Positions 11,103 to 22,990 of a DNA stretch of 64,000 nucleotides are shown piece by piece (position 1 is the first letter of the stretch; each line of letters starts with the position of its first letter). Source of the stretch: Pseudopyrenochaeta lycopersici. Its lineage: Eukaryota > Ascomycota > Dothideomycetes > Pleosporales > Pseudopyrenochaetaceae. The DNA is taken from the NCBI GenBank assembly GCA_003313425.1, contig NHZP01000010.1, positions 992,001-1,056,000 of the forward strand, read 5' to 3'. The position numbers and the translations under genes are program-made. The notes under the pieces are model-generated. The model was not told the origin of the DNA, ran no database searches, and was given only the letters and a program-made list of their open reading frames with translations.

Positions 11103-12003
11103 CTTGCCTTTCTTCGCTATCCTGCACACTATTGTCGTTATCTCAATTTGCAATGTTTGCGACGCGCCGAGGGACGTGTTTACCCCAGCCCGTATGTCAC
11201 TAGACAGCAGGGATCCTTAGCGTGACTCGGTTATCCTTCCTTTTTGGGACACAATCGCAAAGGCTGACGAGGGGATAGGGAGTTGTTGATAGGTTGAGTG
11301 GACAGAGTCAGCGTGGCGCTCTACTGCATGAGCAATCACACTTGCGCTCTGGCTTTGGCAATTCATCCGGACCGCTGGAAGGATGGGCACATGCCCCTCG
11401 CCGAACGCCAACCGATCCACGTGCACACGGGACACAACGATCACTGCAGAGATGCGAGAGGTTATATTATGCGCAGGCGGAGATGTGCCTCTTCATCCAT
11501 TACGTGAAACCCTACTTAGCAACGACGACGCTCAATAGGGTTCCAAGCACTGTTTGCTCTGAAACTATAGATTATACAACGCGAATAGTTGTACAAACGA
11601 CTCCCAGTCCATTGCTATATGCAGAACCATAACGATAGCAAAGCATAGCACGCTAATCCATCAGCGCACGCTCATCATGCCACTTTCTCTGCTCGATGCT
11701 ATACCACATCATCGTATACTGCTTTGGCCTTGCACTGGAGGTGGATGCGGAAGACCAATGATCGATCCACTGCTTTTCCATCGCGGAAGAAGGCAAGATA
11801 ATTGTAATCCAAGATAACACTGACTCATAACACCAATAAAGCCTATGAGAGACTAAAGTCCTCCATGCGTCAGGTCGCTGTCGTAAATGCAGTAGATGTG
11901 AAGCAAAAGACAGTCCAACACCAGCATCATGCCCCTCCACCTGTACGGCGGTGCTGAGAAGCAATCCAAGACATCCCGAAGTGGAACGTCAAGATGGGAT
12001 GGC
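11103..12003. other. Intergenic between MTW1 and LAMMER kinase
   Basis: About 900 bp holding the MTW1 upstream region and the 3' flank of the kinase gene. Short frames on both strands lack recognisable domains. Nothing else supported. Confidence 0.45.
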
Positions 12004-14220
12004 TCAATACGCTCGCTGCTGTTCCCGGTACCGACGTTCCTCTTCTACACGCCGGGCCTTCTTTTCTCGCTCCAACCGAATCTTATGAGCCTCGGTCCCG
12101 TCATCCATGAGTGATTCCTTGAACCATGGATGTTGTAATGCCTCTTTGGCTGTTATCCGCTTCTTGGGATCGTAAACAAATATCCGCCGTAACAAGTCGA
12201 GGAACTGTCGGTTGAAGTCCGTATGCCCAGGTATTGTTTCCTAGTACCTTTAGCCATGATCAAAGAGTAGAAACGAGGTAGTACATACAGGAAGCTTCTT
12301 CATCGCCTTCACATACTTCTTGGAAGCCTTGTTAGTTTCTGCATTAGGGTAGTCCAGCTTGTAGTTTTTGAAATATCTGGCAGCACTACGTATATTAGCA
12401 AGTCTTCCTTCGTGCGATCAGTGTTTGGACTTACGAATTGGCTGAATTACGTGATGAACCCCGGTCTTGCTTGTAGACCGCACGGACAATATCGCGATCA
12501 ATCTTGCCACTGCATACGGCCTCCATCATCGCAAGATGCTCGAGGTTATCGTGCGTTTGGAACAGGGCATCGCCTGTGAAAAACTCGACAAGGATACATC
12601 CAATGCTCCAGATATCACAAGGGAAACTCCACCCCAGGTTCAGGATAATTTCTGGTGCGCGATAATGTCGAGTCGACACAACAGAGGAGTGATACTCATC
12701 GTTGAAGGTTGCTGACCCAAAGTCGATGAGTCGTATTTCCGGGTCGAGCAGAACCTTACGATGCCGTGCTGTCCGATTGATCGTCGTGGAGGATGAGGGT
12801 ACCGTTCGGTTATATGTAAAAGTCTGGTAATTGTTGTTGACAAGCAGGATGTTCTCCGGCTTCAAATCGGTATGGATAAGGTTCAGATCGTGCAAGAATG
12901 CAACGCTCGTAAACAGCTGCTTAGCGAACTTTTGAATGTGGGAGCTGGGGAAAGGAACGAAGCCATTGGATTTTAGGAAGTCGAACACGCTCTGCCCATA
13001 AAGGTCTGTGACGATGCAGATGTGATTCCGGAAGTCAAAGCAGTCTCGTAAATGTATGCACCGGTTGATATTGTGCTTGTCGTTTGAGGCTAGTGTTGAG
13101 AGCACTCTCAGCTCAATCCGGCTGGCATCACGGTACTTTGGAACTGATCGGATGACCTTGATAGCACAGTTCTGGCCTTTCCGTCTGTCGTAGGCCTGGA
13201 CGACCTTGCCAAAGGTACCTTGGCCAAGAAGCTTCGATATCTGATCTGCATTGGGAATTAGTAGGGCAACCAGCAAGTCTTGTCAGGAAGGGCATACATC
13301 GCTCTGTGAGATCGGCCTCGGGAACTACGATATAGTGGCCATCTTCATCGTCTACTTTCTGATCTTTTGTGTAGGACTTCTAAGGCTATATTAGCGACAG
13401 GTCTTTGTCAAAGAGGAGTCATTCTTACATCTTGAACAACCTGCACGTAGACATCCTTTGCCTTGATAACTGGGTTGGGTGGGGGCTGGTACAGGCTGAA
13501 CGGGTTGTCGTCATGGTCCAGCTCTCGCCTCTTGGCTTGCTTCGCTTCGTCCTGGACTACGGCACGCGTTCGTTTCCGCTTTTGGCCGACTGCTGTATTG
13601 TCAAGAGGCGATATGTGGTGACCATTACTGATCTGTGAGCCTAGCGAAGTGGGGGCGGTTGTGTTGAGTGCCGAAGTTGTCCTATCGGTGGATATGGAGT
13701 GGTGAGGAGAGTCGTAGTAGGGTGTCTGGGTGGTCGAGTAAGATGTCTGTTGGTTGTAGACGGGATCGTAGGCGGTAGAGGCTGTCGTCTTCCGCTTCTT
13801 GTCTGTGTGACGTATGGAGCCATTCGTTGCGGTCCTAGTGAGGCCTGGCTGGCGCGGTGGTGGTAGTTGAGGATCTTCGTCGTCGTCATCAATAACGATG
13901 ACCTCTTTGGGCAGGCCATTCTTGTAGAAGTCGGCCCAGTCGGGATTTCGCCGCCGCTGTGCCGCATTCGCGTCCATGTCGGGCGCGGGGGCCTGCGTAA
14001 GGGGGGGCAGCTGTGGCGGCTGTCTGGTGTGGGCAGTCGCGGTTCGGCGGAGTTCAGAATTCGAGGTGCCGCTAGCGTAGCCGTTGTACAGCGAATTGCC
14101 TATCCGAGCAGAGCCGTTTGTGAGCTGGGCATTTGAGATGTTGGGCTGATACGTCTGGTGGTGGGGATAGAACTGATGGTGAGGCGGTAGGGTGGCCGTG
14201 GCTGTGGAGGGCGTCGACAT
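12004..14220 (-). CDS. KNS1: LAMMER (CLK/Kns1/Lkh1) dual-specificity protein kinase
   Basis: Five exons: 14220-13429, 13379-13298, 13245-12435, 12385-12289 and 12240-12004; introns are 48-52 nt; the product is 672 aa. A Pro/Gln/Ser-rich N-terminal region of about 260 residues precedes the kinase domain. The domain contains the glycine loop GQGTFG (299-304), AIK lysine K321, HTDLKPEN (catalytic D418), DFGSA (D466) and APEI. The family-defining EHLAMMEA (527-534) departs from the classical EHLAMMER only at its end. LAMMER kinases phosphorylate SR-type splicing factors and, in fungi, act in growth, aggregation and stress control. The C-terminal tail after HPWFKESL is short and Arg/Glu-rich. The start is supported by continuity of the low-complexity N-terminus and lack of an in-frame upstream ATG nearby. 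Confidence 0.95.
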
Positions 14221-16757
14221 GGCTCTGGTGCCTTTCGGCGAGCCAGGACTGACGTCGAGACGCTACTTCGCTGCGACGGCGAGCGAAACAGGCACGTCGA
14301 CGAGGCGGCCAAGCGGCGGGCCCGGACGCAGAATTGGGTGAGTCTGGTCGATGGGGGCGCAGGATATGCGGATTCTGCGTGCCGTGACGAGGGCTCGCAG
14401 CGAAGAGAGCCGTTGTCGCAGGCCTAGCCGGCTCGAGGGCGATGTTGGGGGGGGCGTCTTCAGGCCGCTGCTCGCGAATGCATGGGCTAAGCGGAGCAGC
14501 AGGAGGACGGCAGCAGCGATGGAGAGGCACTTTGCGAAGAATGGCGGGCGTCAAGCAGGCGCAGAGTGCTAAAACATGGTGGACGACGTTGAGATCACCG
14601 GAGTCGACTTGTGGTGCAGACCAGGTCTGTGCTCTTGCCAATCCACTGCTCGTCACTTCCTTCCGCGGTTGGCACGCCAAAGCCTCTCGCGTCGTCGCGC
14701 CGAAGACACTCCCGTTTTTTTCCCAGCCCTGGGCCCTGCCCGCCAGCTGCTGAGGTCTGGCCGCCTCCCAGCTCGGCCTCTTTCACGCTGCCAGAAGAGA
14801 GGCCGCCGCGCACCACAGCACTGTGCACTATACAGGCGGCACTTCTCGCGTTGGGGTGGCCAGATAATGTAGCTAGCCTCTTCAATTCTCCAAGCCGCCC
14901 GATGCCCATTAATATGTACCCGGTTGCCGCTTGCGCAAGAGAGCCAGGGCAAAAACGGCTTCTGACCACTCCGCACTGCACCCTCTCGCTCCGGCGGGCT
15001 CTCTTCCAGACCCTTTTCTCCAGGCCCACGTTCTACGGCAATAAGACTGCTGCTTACCCATCTGCAACCAATGTAGGAAATGCCCTGCCATGACCCAAGG
15101 CTGCGCGCTCGCAGAGGGCCCGAGTCAGCCAGATTGCTCCATTCCGTCATTGGACCGCCTAATTCACTTTCACTGAACAGAAGCCCTGACCACCACTCTG
15201 TCACGAGAGTGAAACTTCCACACGCCCACAAGACTGCCCAAGCAAAAGAAAAGAACATGTGTACCACACGGAGAAGAACGTGCAGTCCTCGACAAACATT
15301 GTATCCTTGCCATATGCTTCCTCAATCGGAAACCATTCCTGTGACGCGACTCTTGTGCCACGCAAGTCCTCATTGAAACCGTGCTTGGCCCCGAAATCTA
15401 AGGGCTGTACCTATAATTAATTTCAAAGTCCTGAGGGTCATAAACATGGGCCAGAGTGGAATAAGGAAGCTGCCAGTTGCGTGCTGCGCCTGCCCACCTA
15501 CTCCCAATCGCAAACGGCGCCGACCTGGGCAGGTGAGAATCGTAGCACCGCAGCACGTGAAGTAATGCTTCTCCTCATTTCTCCAGTATGACGCAGCCCA
15601 TGATCGATTCGCTATCTTATCCAGGTACGAGAGTCCTCGCTTGCTATACAGGCTGATCTGATGTAAGATGCCGGCGGCGTTTCCTCGTCGTATCTCGCGT
15701 TTTAGTTGCCCTGTCTGTAGTAATCCACCATCTGATCTCAGGTACACAACCGCAAAGAATCATCGTCTTGCATTTGCTAAAAAAAAATCAAAAAAATCAA
15801 TCGCCCCACTGGCGCAGTCTATGATCTGCGTTGTTAGGCCGTGGATGTGCTTGTGTGTGCAAGAAAACCGTGTTGGAGAGCTGCAGACTGCCTGCATCTC
15901 TCATCGGTCGCAGATATCTTTCCCTCCACACACACACGCATTACTCAGCTCACAGACTTCTCGCCTGACACAACTCCGCGATAACGTCATTTGACATACT
16001 CACCCATAATAAATGCATCATATTATGATTGATCGGTTAATATTACCCTGATGCCCCCACTAGAGCAACACGTCCTACCGATCACGCTTGCCTTGCCACA
16101 TGTGCTCCACTCCGCTCTGCTGCCGCGCTGTAAGGCCATGTCTGCCACCAGCGCATGTGTAACCGCTCAGGGCAGCTGAGCAACCGTAAGCTTGTATTTC
16201 GAGTGTTTATTTGGTGGGCTGAGGATTTGTGACAAGGCGCGCATGAAGCAAAGGGTTGGTTGGCGCGGTATGTTCTCGACTTCTATGTCGACTACTGAGA
16301 TTGTACCACTCTTTCAAGAATGTGTGCAAACTTCAGTGCAAGGCAGTCACACGTAAGAGGGGATTTGCATTCTTTATCTACGAAACTATGGATGCCATCA
16401 AAGCCAACCCAGTAAGCCAGGATCGTGGAAGACACATTAGAAGAATAAAACCAACTCAACCCCATACACATATCCGTTGTTAATGTTATGACAATCTTCA
16501 ACTAGCCCTGCCCATGGTAAAAACCTTCAAAAAACCTTCCGATGCAGAGCTTTAAGACAGTCATTCTTGTGTAAACCAATCTGTTTAGGCTGTCCCAGAA
16601 AATCGATCGAGAAGCTACTCAATATGCCAACCACAGAAATTTGCGTAACTGTAAATAAAAGAGAAAGGCAGTGAGATTCGTGACTCGTAACCAGTTTCCA
16701 GGCCCTTGTATCCATTCTGCAGCCTCTTCTCGCGCGTTCTTTCGTCACTCAACACAT
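14221..16757. other. Long GC-rich intergenic region upstream of the LAMMER kinase
   Basis: 2.5 kb between the kinase start and the 3' end of the aminotransferase gene. The first kilobase (14.2-15.3 kb) is GC-rich and has long overlapping open frames on both strands, which is expected by chance at such composition. None has a recognisable domain. A short (CA)n tract lies near 15927-15937. It probably contains a long 5' leader and promoter for the kinase. Confidence 0.45.
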
Positions 16758-18473
16758 CTACTCTTCCGAGGGGATAAAGTCGCGAAAGAATTCATCGATC
16801 AGCTTACCTACATGGCTGACAATGAAATCTACTTCATCATCGGTGATGTTGTATGCCGGGGCAATAATGATATGATCACCATTGACGCCATCGACTGTAC
16901 CAGCTCCAGGATAGACATGGATGCTACCACCAGGCATACGAAGACCTGCACATTGTTTAACCCCACAGCATCAGTCGGCAAAGGGAACACTTACCTTTCT
17001 GGTAGATATCCTCTGCAACCGTATCTTTGCGGAGGAAAGGCTTCTTAGACTGCTTGTCTTGTACAAACTCAATCTGTTGGCGTCAGTGGCTGCAAGATGA
17101 CATAGATGTAGCAAGGCAACTTACACCCCAAAACAGCCCTTTGCCACGAATATCACCAACATTGCGATGGATACCCAGTCGCTTCTTTAGTTTTCTCTCA
17201 AGAAGCTGGCCCTTTGACTTTACATTTTCGAGAAGATGATCGTCTTGAATGATCTTCTGGACGGCAAGGGCAGCCGCACATGCCAAGGGAAAGTTTTGGA
17301 AAGTATGCCCGTGGTTGAAGGCACCGTTGGCCGATCCATTTTCGAATTCATCGACGATCTTTCCACCGACAAGCATGCCGGAGATGGGCTGGAAGCCGCC
17401 CGCGAGTCCTTTTCCAATGAGTTGAACATCGGGAACTACGCCCTCATCCTGCCATGCGTGAAGATCGCCGGTCCTGCCCATACCACACATGACTTCGTCA
17501 AAGATAAGCACAATGCCGTATTTATCACAGACTTCCCTCATGGCCGTCAGGTAGCCGTCAATTGCTGCTACGCAACCGAGAGCCTGTCAAGGTGTCAGCG
17601 TGAGGCACTCATATCAAAGATGGTTCGAAGGTGGCACTATTCAATAAGACCATACGTACTGCGCCAACTACCGGCTCCATAATGAAACCAGCAACGTTGT
17701 GAGGTCCCAGGCGCTGGATCTCGGCTTCTAGTTCGTTCTTAAGATCCTGAACATACTGCTTATCTGTCCTTCCACGACGGTCTCGGTAGGGATAACAGGG
17801 GCTTAGGAGGCTGACATTGTCCTTCAAAATGTCTTTGTACAAAGCCTTGCGAGCCATATGGCCGCTCACGTCAAGGGCTCCAAGTGTAGCTCCGTGATAG
17901 GAACGCTCACGAGCGATGAAAATTGTGCGGCTGGGCTCAGGGATTGTTTTCTCTTTTGCGTGATACTGGATACTAATCTTTAGAGCCGCCTCTGTTGCCT
18001 CGGAGCCTGGAGATCTGTCAGTGAGTAAACTTGTGAACATTGCCATGAGGGTGCCATGGCGTTTCCTTGAGAGGGAGGATTGTTATACCTGAGCCGTAGA
18101 ACACGACCTTGTGCATGTTTTCATCGGTTGAAGTTATTAGGAATTGGGCCAAGGCTGCAGCAATTTCTGTATCAAACCCTAGAGACGGAATATAACTGAG
18201 GCCCAGCCTCATCTCCTCAACTATAGCTTTCTCTACCCGGGCATCGTATCGACCCAACCCGCAGACGCCAGCACCACACGATGCGTCATACACTCTTGAC
18301 CCGCTTTCAAGCTCGTAGTAATTACCAATGCCTCTGACTACGCGTAGAGGTGGGTTCTTAGCACTCCGACTGAACAAATAGTTCCGGTCAGTACCGGCGG
18401 TGCCGGTCGAAACAGGGCTTAGTGTAAGCTTTTGCGAGCTTGACCTCGCCGAACTTAAGGCTCCGGGTGCCAT
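16758..18473 (-). CDS. Class III PLP-dependent aminotransferase (omega-aminotransferase type)
   Basis: Five exons: 18473-18089, 18006-17660, 17583-17125, 17073-16995 and 16945-16758; introns are 48-82 nt; the product is 485 aa. It is a fold-type I, class III aminotransferase that would move an amino group from an omega-amino donor to a keto acid using pyridoxal phosphate. Evidence: FYGSGSEATEAALK spans the first junction (cofactor phosphate binding), then RSYHGATLGAL, GFIMEPVVGAALG across the second junction, FDEVMCGMGRTG (D273) and the PLP Schiff-base lysine in LIGKGLAGG (K302). The C-terminus carries PGAGTVDGVNGDHIIIAPAY. The exact substrate is not evident; relatives are variously annotated as 4-aminobutyrate, acetylornithine or beta-alanine aminotransferases. 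No strong mitochondrial targeting peptide is visible. Confidence 0.92.
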
Positions 18474-20388
18474 GCCTGTTCGGTCAATGAAGTTTCGGTC
18501 CCGTAGTAAGGTTTAGTATATACAAAGTACAGGAGAATGCAATAAAGCCGTGTGCTTGGGTAGCCAAGAGCAGAACGAGTGACAGGTAGAGATGATGAAA
18601 CTTGTAAAAGGCGGTGGATCACTGGAGGCTTTATATTAGACTTGGGCTAGAGCTAGTCATGAGGGCGGAACGGAGCGTGACCGGTGAGGCATCCTACTGG
18701 AAGGGCCCGTTTGTAGTAGTCATGGTCACTAGTACCCAACCTTTAAGCCGTCGGCAAACCGAAACCCTGACTCCCGAACACCGGCCCGGCCAAACAGGGA
18801 GAGATCGGAGTATACTTGGTAGAAATACTTCAAGAACTGTCTGCTATGTTTGCTACTGTACACACCGTGAATGCGGTGAAGAGGTGAGGCTGATATGACC
18901 TTTTGCATATATAACGGTCAATTGCTTACTTGAGGTGTGTCTGATTGGCCAATCATATCAGGCTGTACCCCTTTCCCGGGTTTGCATGGACTTGAGGGAC
19001 GGTAAGCCCTTTGTGATAGGAAGCCTTGTGGTTGTAAGTGTGGAGGTGGCATAGATGCTGGGGGCCACAACAAGCGAAAGTGACGATACCCTCTACCCTA
19101 ACCTAGCAGGTTTCTCATGCAGCCAGGACTCATTCGGGACACGGCTGGAGGAGGATAGCGTATCAGAGAGGGATATCTGCTTGCTCATCACCCTGTTGTC
19201 AGATTCTCAATGTGGCACGATTTCTTTAGAACAGCGTGCCGCAATACGCCGGACCGTAAGGGCTTACGGAGGGCCGACACAGCTACACCCTCGCCATATG
19301 GTCTATGTAGGATGCTCCAAACCACACTTGCACGACATAAATGATCTACGATTTCACACAGGATCATGCATAATGGTACCTGGCCCAATGTAGTTCGGAC
19401 GTTGCCGAATGCTGTTGTGTAACCTTAACCCAACGTCGATAAACGATTCTCATTATCGAGACAAACAGTCGGCTTTTCCAACATATGGTGATTAGTTTCT
19501 ACGCTTGTGAGCTGCAACATGATTCGTCCCATCTCTTCCATTCGTGTCATAATGCCGAGCCGCTGTTGGCGAAAGGTTGTTGAATGGGTCCCAGCCGGGG
19601 TCTAGGAGTGGCGTAGGAAACGCCTCGAATAGATAGTAAGGGCTACCCTAGCTTTCACTAATATGGCTGGGCAAGGTCTAGGCGATCCTTTTCCTCAGGA
19701 GGTGTAATATACGCACTAGTGGTATTCGAAGGCGAAGCAAGGAGTGACTGATAGGAACGACTGAACGACTGTACCCTGGATCTCCTTCCATAGGAACCAA
19801 CTGCCGATAGTCATCTCGTAATCGCGTAGGCTCTTAGTGACAAGCAGCCGGACCATGCCACCCTTCGCACTGCAAGCGTGCGGGCACGTGTGGGATTCCG
19901 ACATGCGGCCGGGAAAAGCAAAGGGGTGCGGATCTGGGTCTGGGGCTCAAAGTATTGGATGTGCGGTTGAAGACCTCTGACGCAACCCTGTGGCGTGGAA
20001 GGGCTCAAGAGGTTGCCGTGACTGCGCAAAGCAGGGCACAATGGGCAGACGGCAGGTCTGCGGGGCATGAGAGTGTAGCTGAGGTTGTTTTGTTGGTCGA
20101 ACTCGGGCCCCAGCCGTGCCCCGGGCCGATGTGGGCTCCGAAAATGGCCTGCCACCTAACCGAACCGACGCACAGGCGCTGCATGTCCGGTAGCTCTTGC
20201 CCCATGTGCGCTACGCCACCACGCTGCGACTTCCCCTCATAGACATACTTACGGCGGCGGCACACGCTGCGCACTCGATATCAAATTAGGATATCCCAAC
20301 CTCAGCGTAAGTCAGCGGCGCAATTGCATGCCAAGCGTTGGCTTATACGGGCACAGCAACAGGCGCGATATCCTCGCGAGTAGACGCC
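18474..20388. other. Intergenic between divergent aminotransferase and SEC65
   Basis: 1.9 kb. A 112-codon plus-strand ATG frame (19055-19393) shows no recognisable domain. A 14-bp palindrome with two CCAAT boxes sits at 18942-18955 and a TATATAA-like sequence near 18909. The stretch from about 19.85 to 20.27 kb is GC-rich with chance open frames on both strands. No RNA gene seen. Confidence 0.45.
18942..18955. promoter_or_regulatory. Palindrome carrying two opposed CCAAT boxes
   Basis: TGATTGGCCAATCA is a perfect 14-bp palindrome holding CCAAT on each strand, about 470 bp upstream of the aminotransferase ATG. CCAAT boxes are bound by the Hap/CBF complex in filamentous fungi. Occupancy here is only inferred. 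Confidence 0.3.
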
Positions 20389-21117
20389 ATGAATCCACGC
20401 GTGGAAGAAGTCAGCGACTCGGACAGCGAGCCCTCGGAGATGGACATTGATGATGTTCCTTCTTTGATCAACTCGTCGAGCATCCCTAGCGCATCGCCAG
20501 TGCCCTCGCAGTTGCTGCAGCCGCAGTCGCCGGCCATCAAAACATCCACAGACCGGGACAAGTCCAAGCACTACCAGTGCCTGTACCCCATATACTTCGA
20601 CAAGTCGCGCACAAGAGCAGAAGGACGCCGCGTGGGGAAGGAGCTCGCAGTCGAGAACCCTCTTGCGCGGGAAATGGCAGATGCAGCCGCCAATCTGGGC
20701 CTGCGCACAGTGTTTGAGCCCGACAAAACCCACCCAAAGGACTGGTCAAATCCGGGGAGAGTGCGAGTCTTGTTGAAGCACCAAGGCAAACCAATGGACG
20801 AGGATATCGGCAACAAGCACCATCTCTACATCCTCATCTCGCAATACCTGAAAGCGAATCCCACACAGAAGAACACTCCCTTCAGGTTACCCATCGCAGG
20901 CATCCCCATGCCCAAGGAGATGCCGGAGCCCGCGATACCCAAAGGCTGGAAGATGAACAAAATCCTGCCTCTCCACTCGCCCGCTCTGACGGGAGGCGGC
21001 GTCTCCGAAAACTTCTTGCAGGACATGATGGCAGAAATGCAGGGCGGCATCGAAGGCGGCAGCGCTGCAAGTAGTGGCACAGAGGCCAAGAAAAAGAAGG
21101 ACAAGAAGAAAAAATGA
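20389..21117 (+). CDS. SEC65: Signal recognition particle subunit SRP19/Sec65
   Basis: Single exon, 242 aa. SRP19 binds SRP RNA helices 6 and 8 and allows SRP54 to assemble, so the particle can target secretory proteins to the ER. After an acidic, Ser-rich N-terminus (SDSDSEPSEMDIDD) comes the SRP19 fold: YQCLYPIYFDKSRTRAEGRR, the AVENPLAREMADAAANLGL helix, and GRVRVLLK. The C-terminus is a lysine run (KKKKDKKKK), usual for fungal Sec65. The open frame extends 17 codons upstream of 20389, but that part has no ATG, so 20389 is the first usable start. Confidence 0.92.
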   Translation: MNPRVEEVSDSDSEPSEMDIDDVPSLINSSSIPSASPVPSQLLQPQSPAIKTSTDRDKSKHYQCLYPIYFDKSRTRAEGRRVGKELAVENPLAREMADAAANLGLRTVFEPDKTHPKDWSNPGRVRVLLKHQGKPMDEDIGNKHHLYILISQYLKANPTQKNTPFRLPIAGIPMPKEMPEPAIPKGWKMNKILPLHSPALTGGGVSENFLQDMMAEMQGGIEGGSAASSGTEAKKKKDKKKK

Positions 21118-22990
21118 ACGAGTGCATAAAAGCGGAGCGGACGCTGCTCGTGATAACTTTACTCCTCAAACCTCCGACGCTTCTATGGGCTGAAAAGCAG
21201 TGTGATGAGCCTGGGACGCCTGATTGCACACTCACTTGCAGCCGGTTGATCATACGACTAATCACGCGTTTACAGCTACCAACATGAGTAGCGGCTATCA
21301 TTGCCTCAGCAAATATAGGGCAACAAATCATCATCATCTGAATAATCAGCAATGCCTTGTCACTCTCACTGCTTCGCCTTCCGAACTGAGCTAACCATCA
21401 CATCGGATTTCATACGGACATTTTTAGCGTCTCTTACGTCTGACCTTTCCTATACAACAGCGGCCATGTCCTATAGTTGAGTGAGTGCCTTCTCCTTATC
21501 TCCGCAAACCTTTTGACCGATGTTCATTCCCGTCGCCTCGACTAACCCTGTCACTGGCTCACAACACCAGAGGGTTTGTATGGATCGCGTTCACGGCGTT
21601 ACCGATACGCAAGACTCGACGAGCCGCATCGACTCGAAAGTTGATGAGTCTGTCTTTTCCTGGTTTTCCATAGCTCCTTTGAGTCTGATTGCAGATCGCT
21701 ACAAGACCTACGCAGTCATAGACGGAGCGTACACCTTTCATGGCGCCTCTACAACGCCTACATCTTATTCCCCGGTCATGGTGTTGTCATCCTAACTCTC
21801 GACGAATAAGGCGTCTGTTCCTCGCACCGCATCATACCACCAATCCTCAAGCCTCTGATTAACTGTTTTATCCTATGCATGCCGCTTTCATCACATGCGT
21901 CGATGGAAGTCTTACCGATCCCCCGCACACTCATTTAGCGTGCTTCAGCCTCTGGCAACTGATATTGCTCATCTCTCTAGGGCGATTAGCGCGACCCCTA
22001 AGCGGCGTGTTCTGCATAACTTCTTGCCCTACGCTGCACAGTTGCTATCTGCAAGCGATAGTGCTTCTTATTCGCTCATCATCTCTTCTCCCTCTGACTA
22101 ACCTAGCAGCTATTTGCCTCTTCCAGTGGATGCCTCTCTGGTGCCGTGTGTTATGCACAGGGGCCAGGGACTGCATATTTTGGCAGCTTGTCAGTGGACG
22201 AGATTGACGAACACGAATCACACAATCATCGAGTCGATCGATTGCAACTACAAAACACGATACCAATGCATTCTGATACAGCAAGTCAGTGAAACGCCGA
22301 TAACAGGGTATAGATTTTACCGTTAACGCCGAGGCGCTATTCCTCTCAAAATGAATCTATCTGGTGTATTACATTGGCCAGCCTGAGTTAACAATGATAC
22401 ACATATGTGATCTCGTTCGTATTCATAGCACAATTGACTGCGCGGCGTTACCGGCAAACCCTAGAATGAGCTTTCATGCTCGTGCGATCGCCATCGGCAG
22501 TCGAGGGCTCTCATGCGGAAGTGGTCTGAGATGTGCATGCTGCCACAGCGTCACTGCAAGCCGTAGAGATGTTGTGCTACCGCTGTGCAAGAACCTTTGC
22601 AGCATGCCAGCGCAACACTACATGAGTGTGCCAACAATCTTTCTAGCGGCCAGCAATGATGTTTCAGGTCACACATTGTGCAAAAGGAATTGCTTGCGCG
22701 TTCTCAGACACGATCGATATCAACGAACTCATCATCTAATGTTTCATTATTTGGAATCTGGCCAACAGTATTCATCCTGATACGTCGGGAGCCACCAACG
22801 GCTGGCAAGTTACGCAGATACTATCGGGATGCCGTAGCGCATCAGCAAGTAGGAAACAATCAGAAAGGAACGGGTCCAGCCTCCGTCGACCCAGCGCCTT
22901 CGGACCGGAGAGGCTTCCTCGCTAATCATGGCTCCGATTCGACGACCGCCGCCATGACCTATCATCCGCTTCCCCACATCATCTGGGCCC
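21118..22990. other. Intergenic between SEC65 and protease (convergent)
   Basis: 1.9 kb with many short frames, none with a domain I can name. No tRNA-like T-loop, simple repeat or transposon end recognised. Confidence 0.45.

Noticed and set aside
14653..15267. 204-codon minus-strand open frame and overlapping plus-strand frames
   Set aside because: The region is GC-rich, frames overlap on both strands, and no domain or fungal-like codon pattern is seen. Probably chance.
17786..17799. Sequence resembling the start of the I-SceI homing endonuclease site (TAGGGATAACAGGG)
   Set aside because: It lies within the aminotransferase coding sequence (codons for Pro-Cys-Tyr-Pro-Tyr on the minus strand) and matches only 14 of 18 bases. 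Chance.
19094..19104. CCCTAAC telomere-like or telomerase-template-like match
   Set aside because: A single short match without repeat array or recognisable RNA structure; similar isolated matches occur elsewhere in the window.
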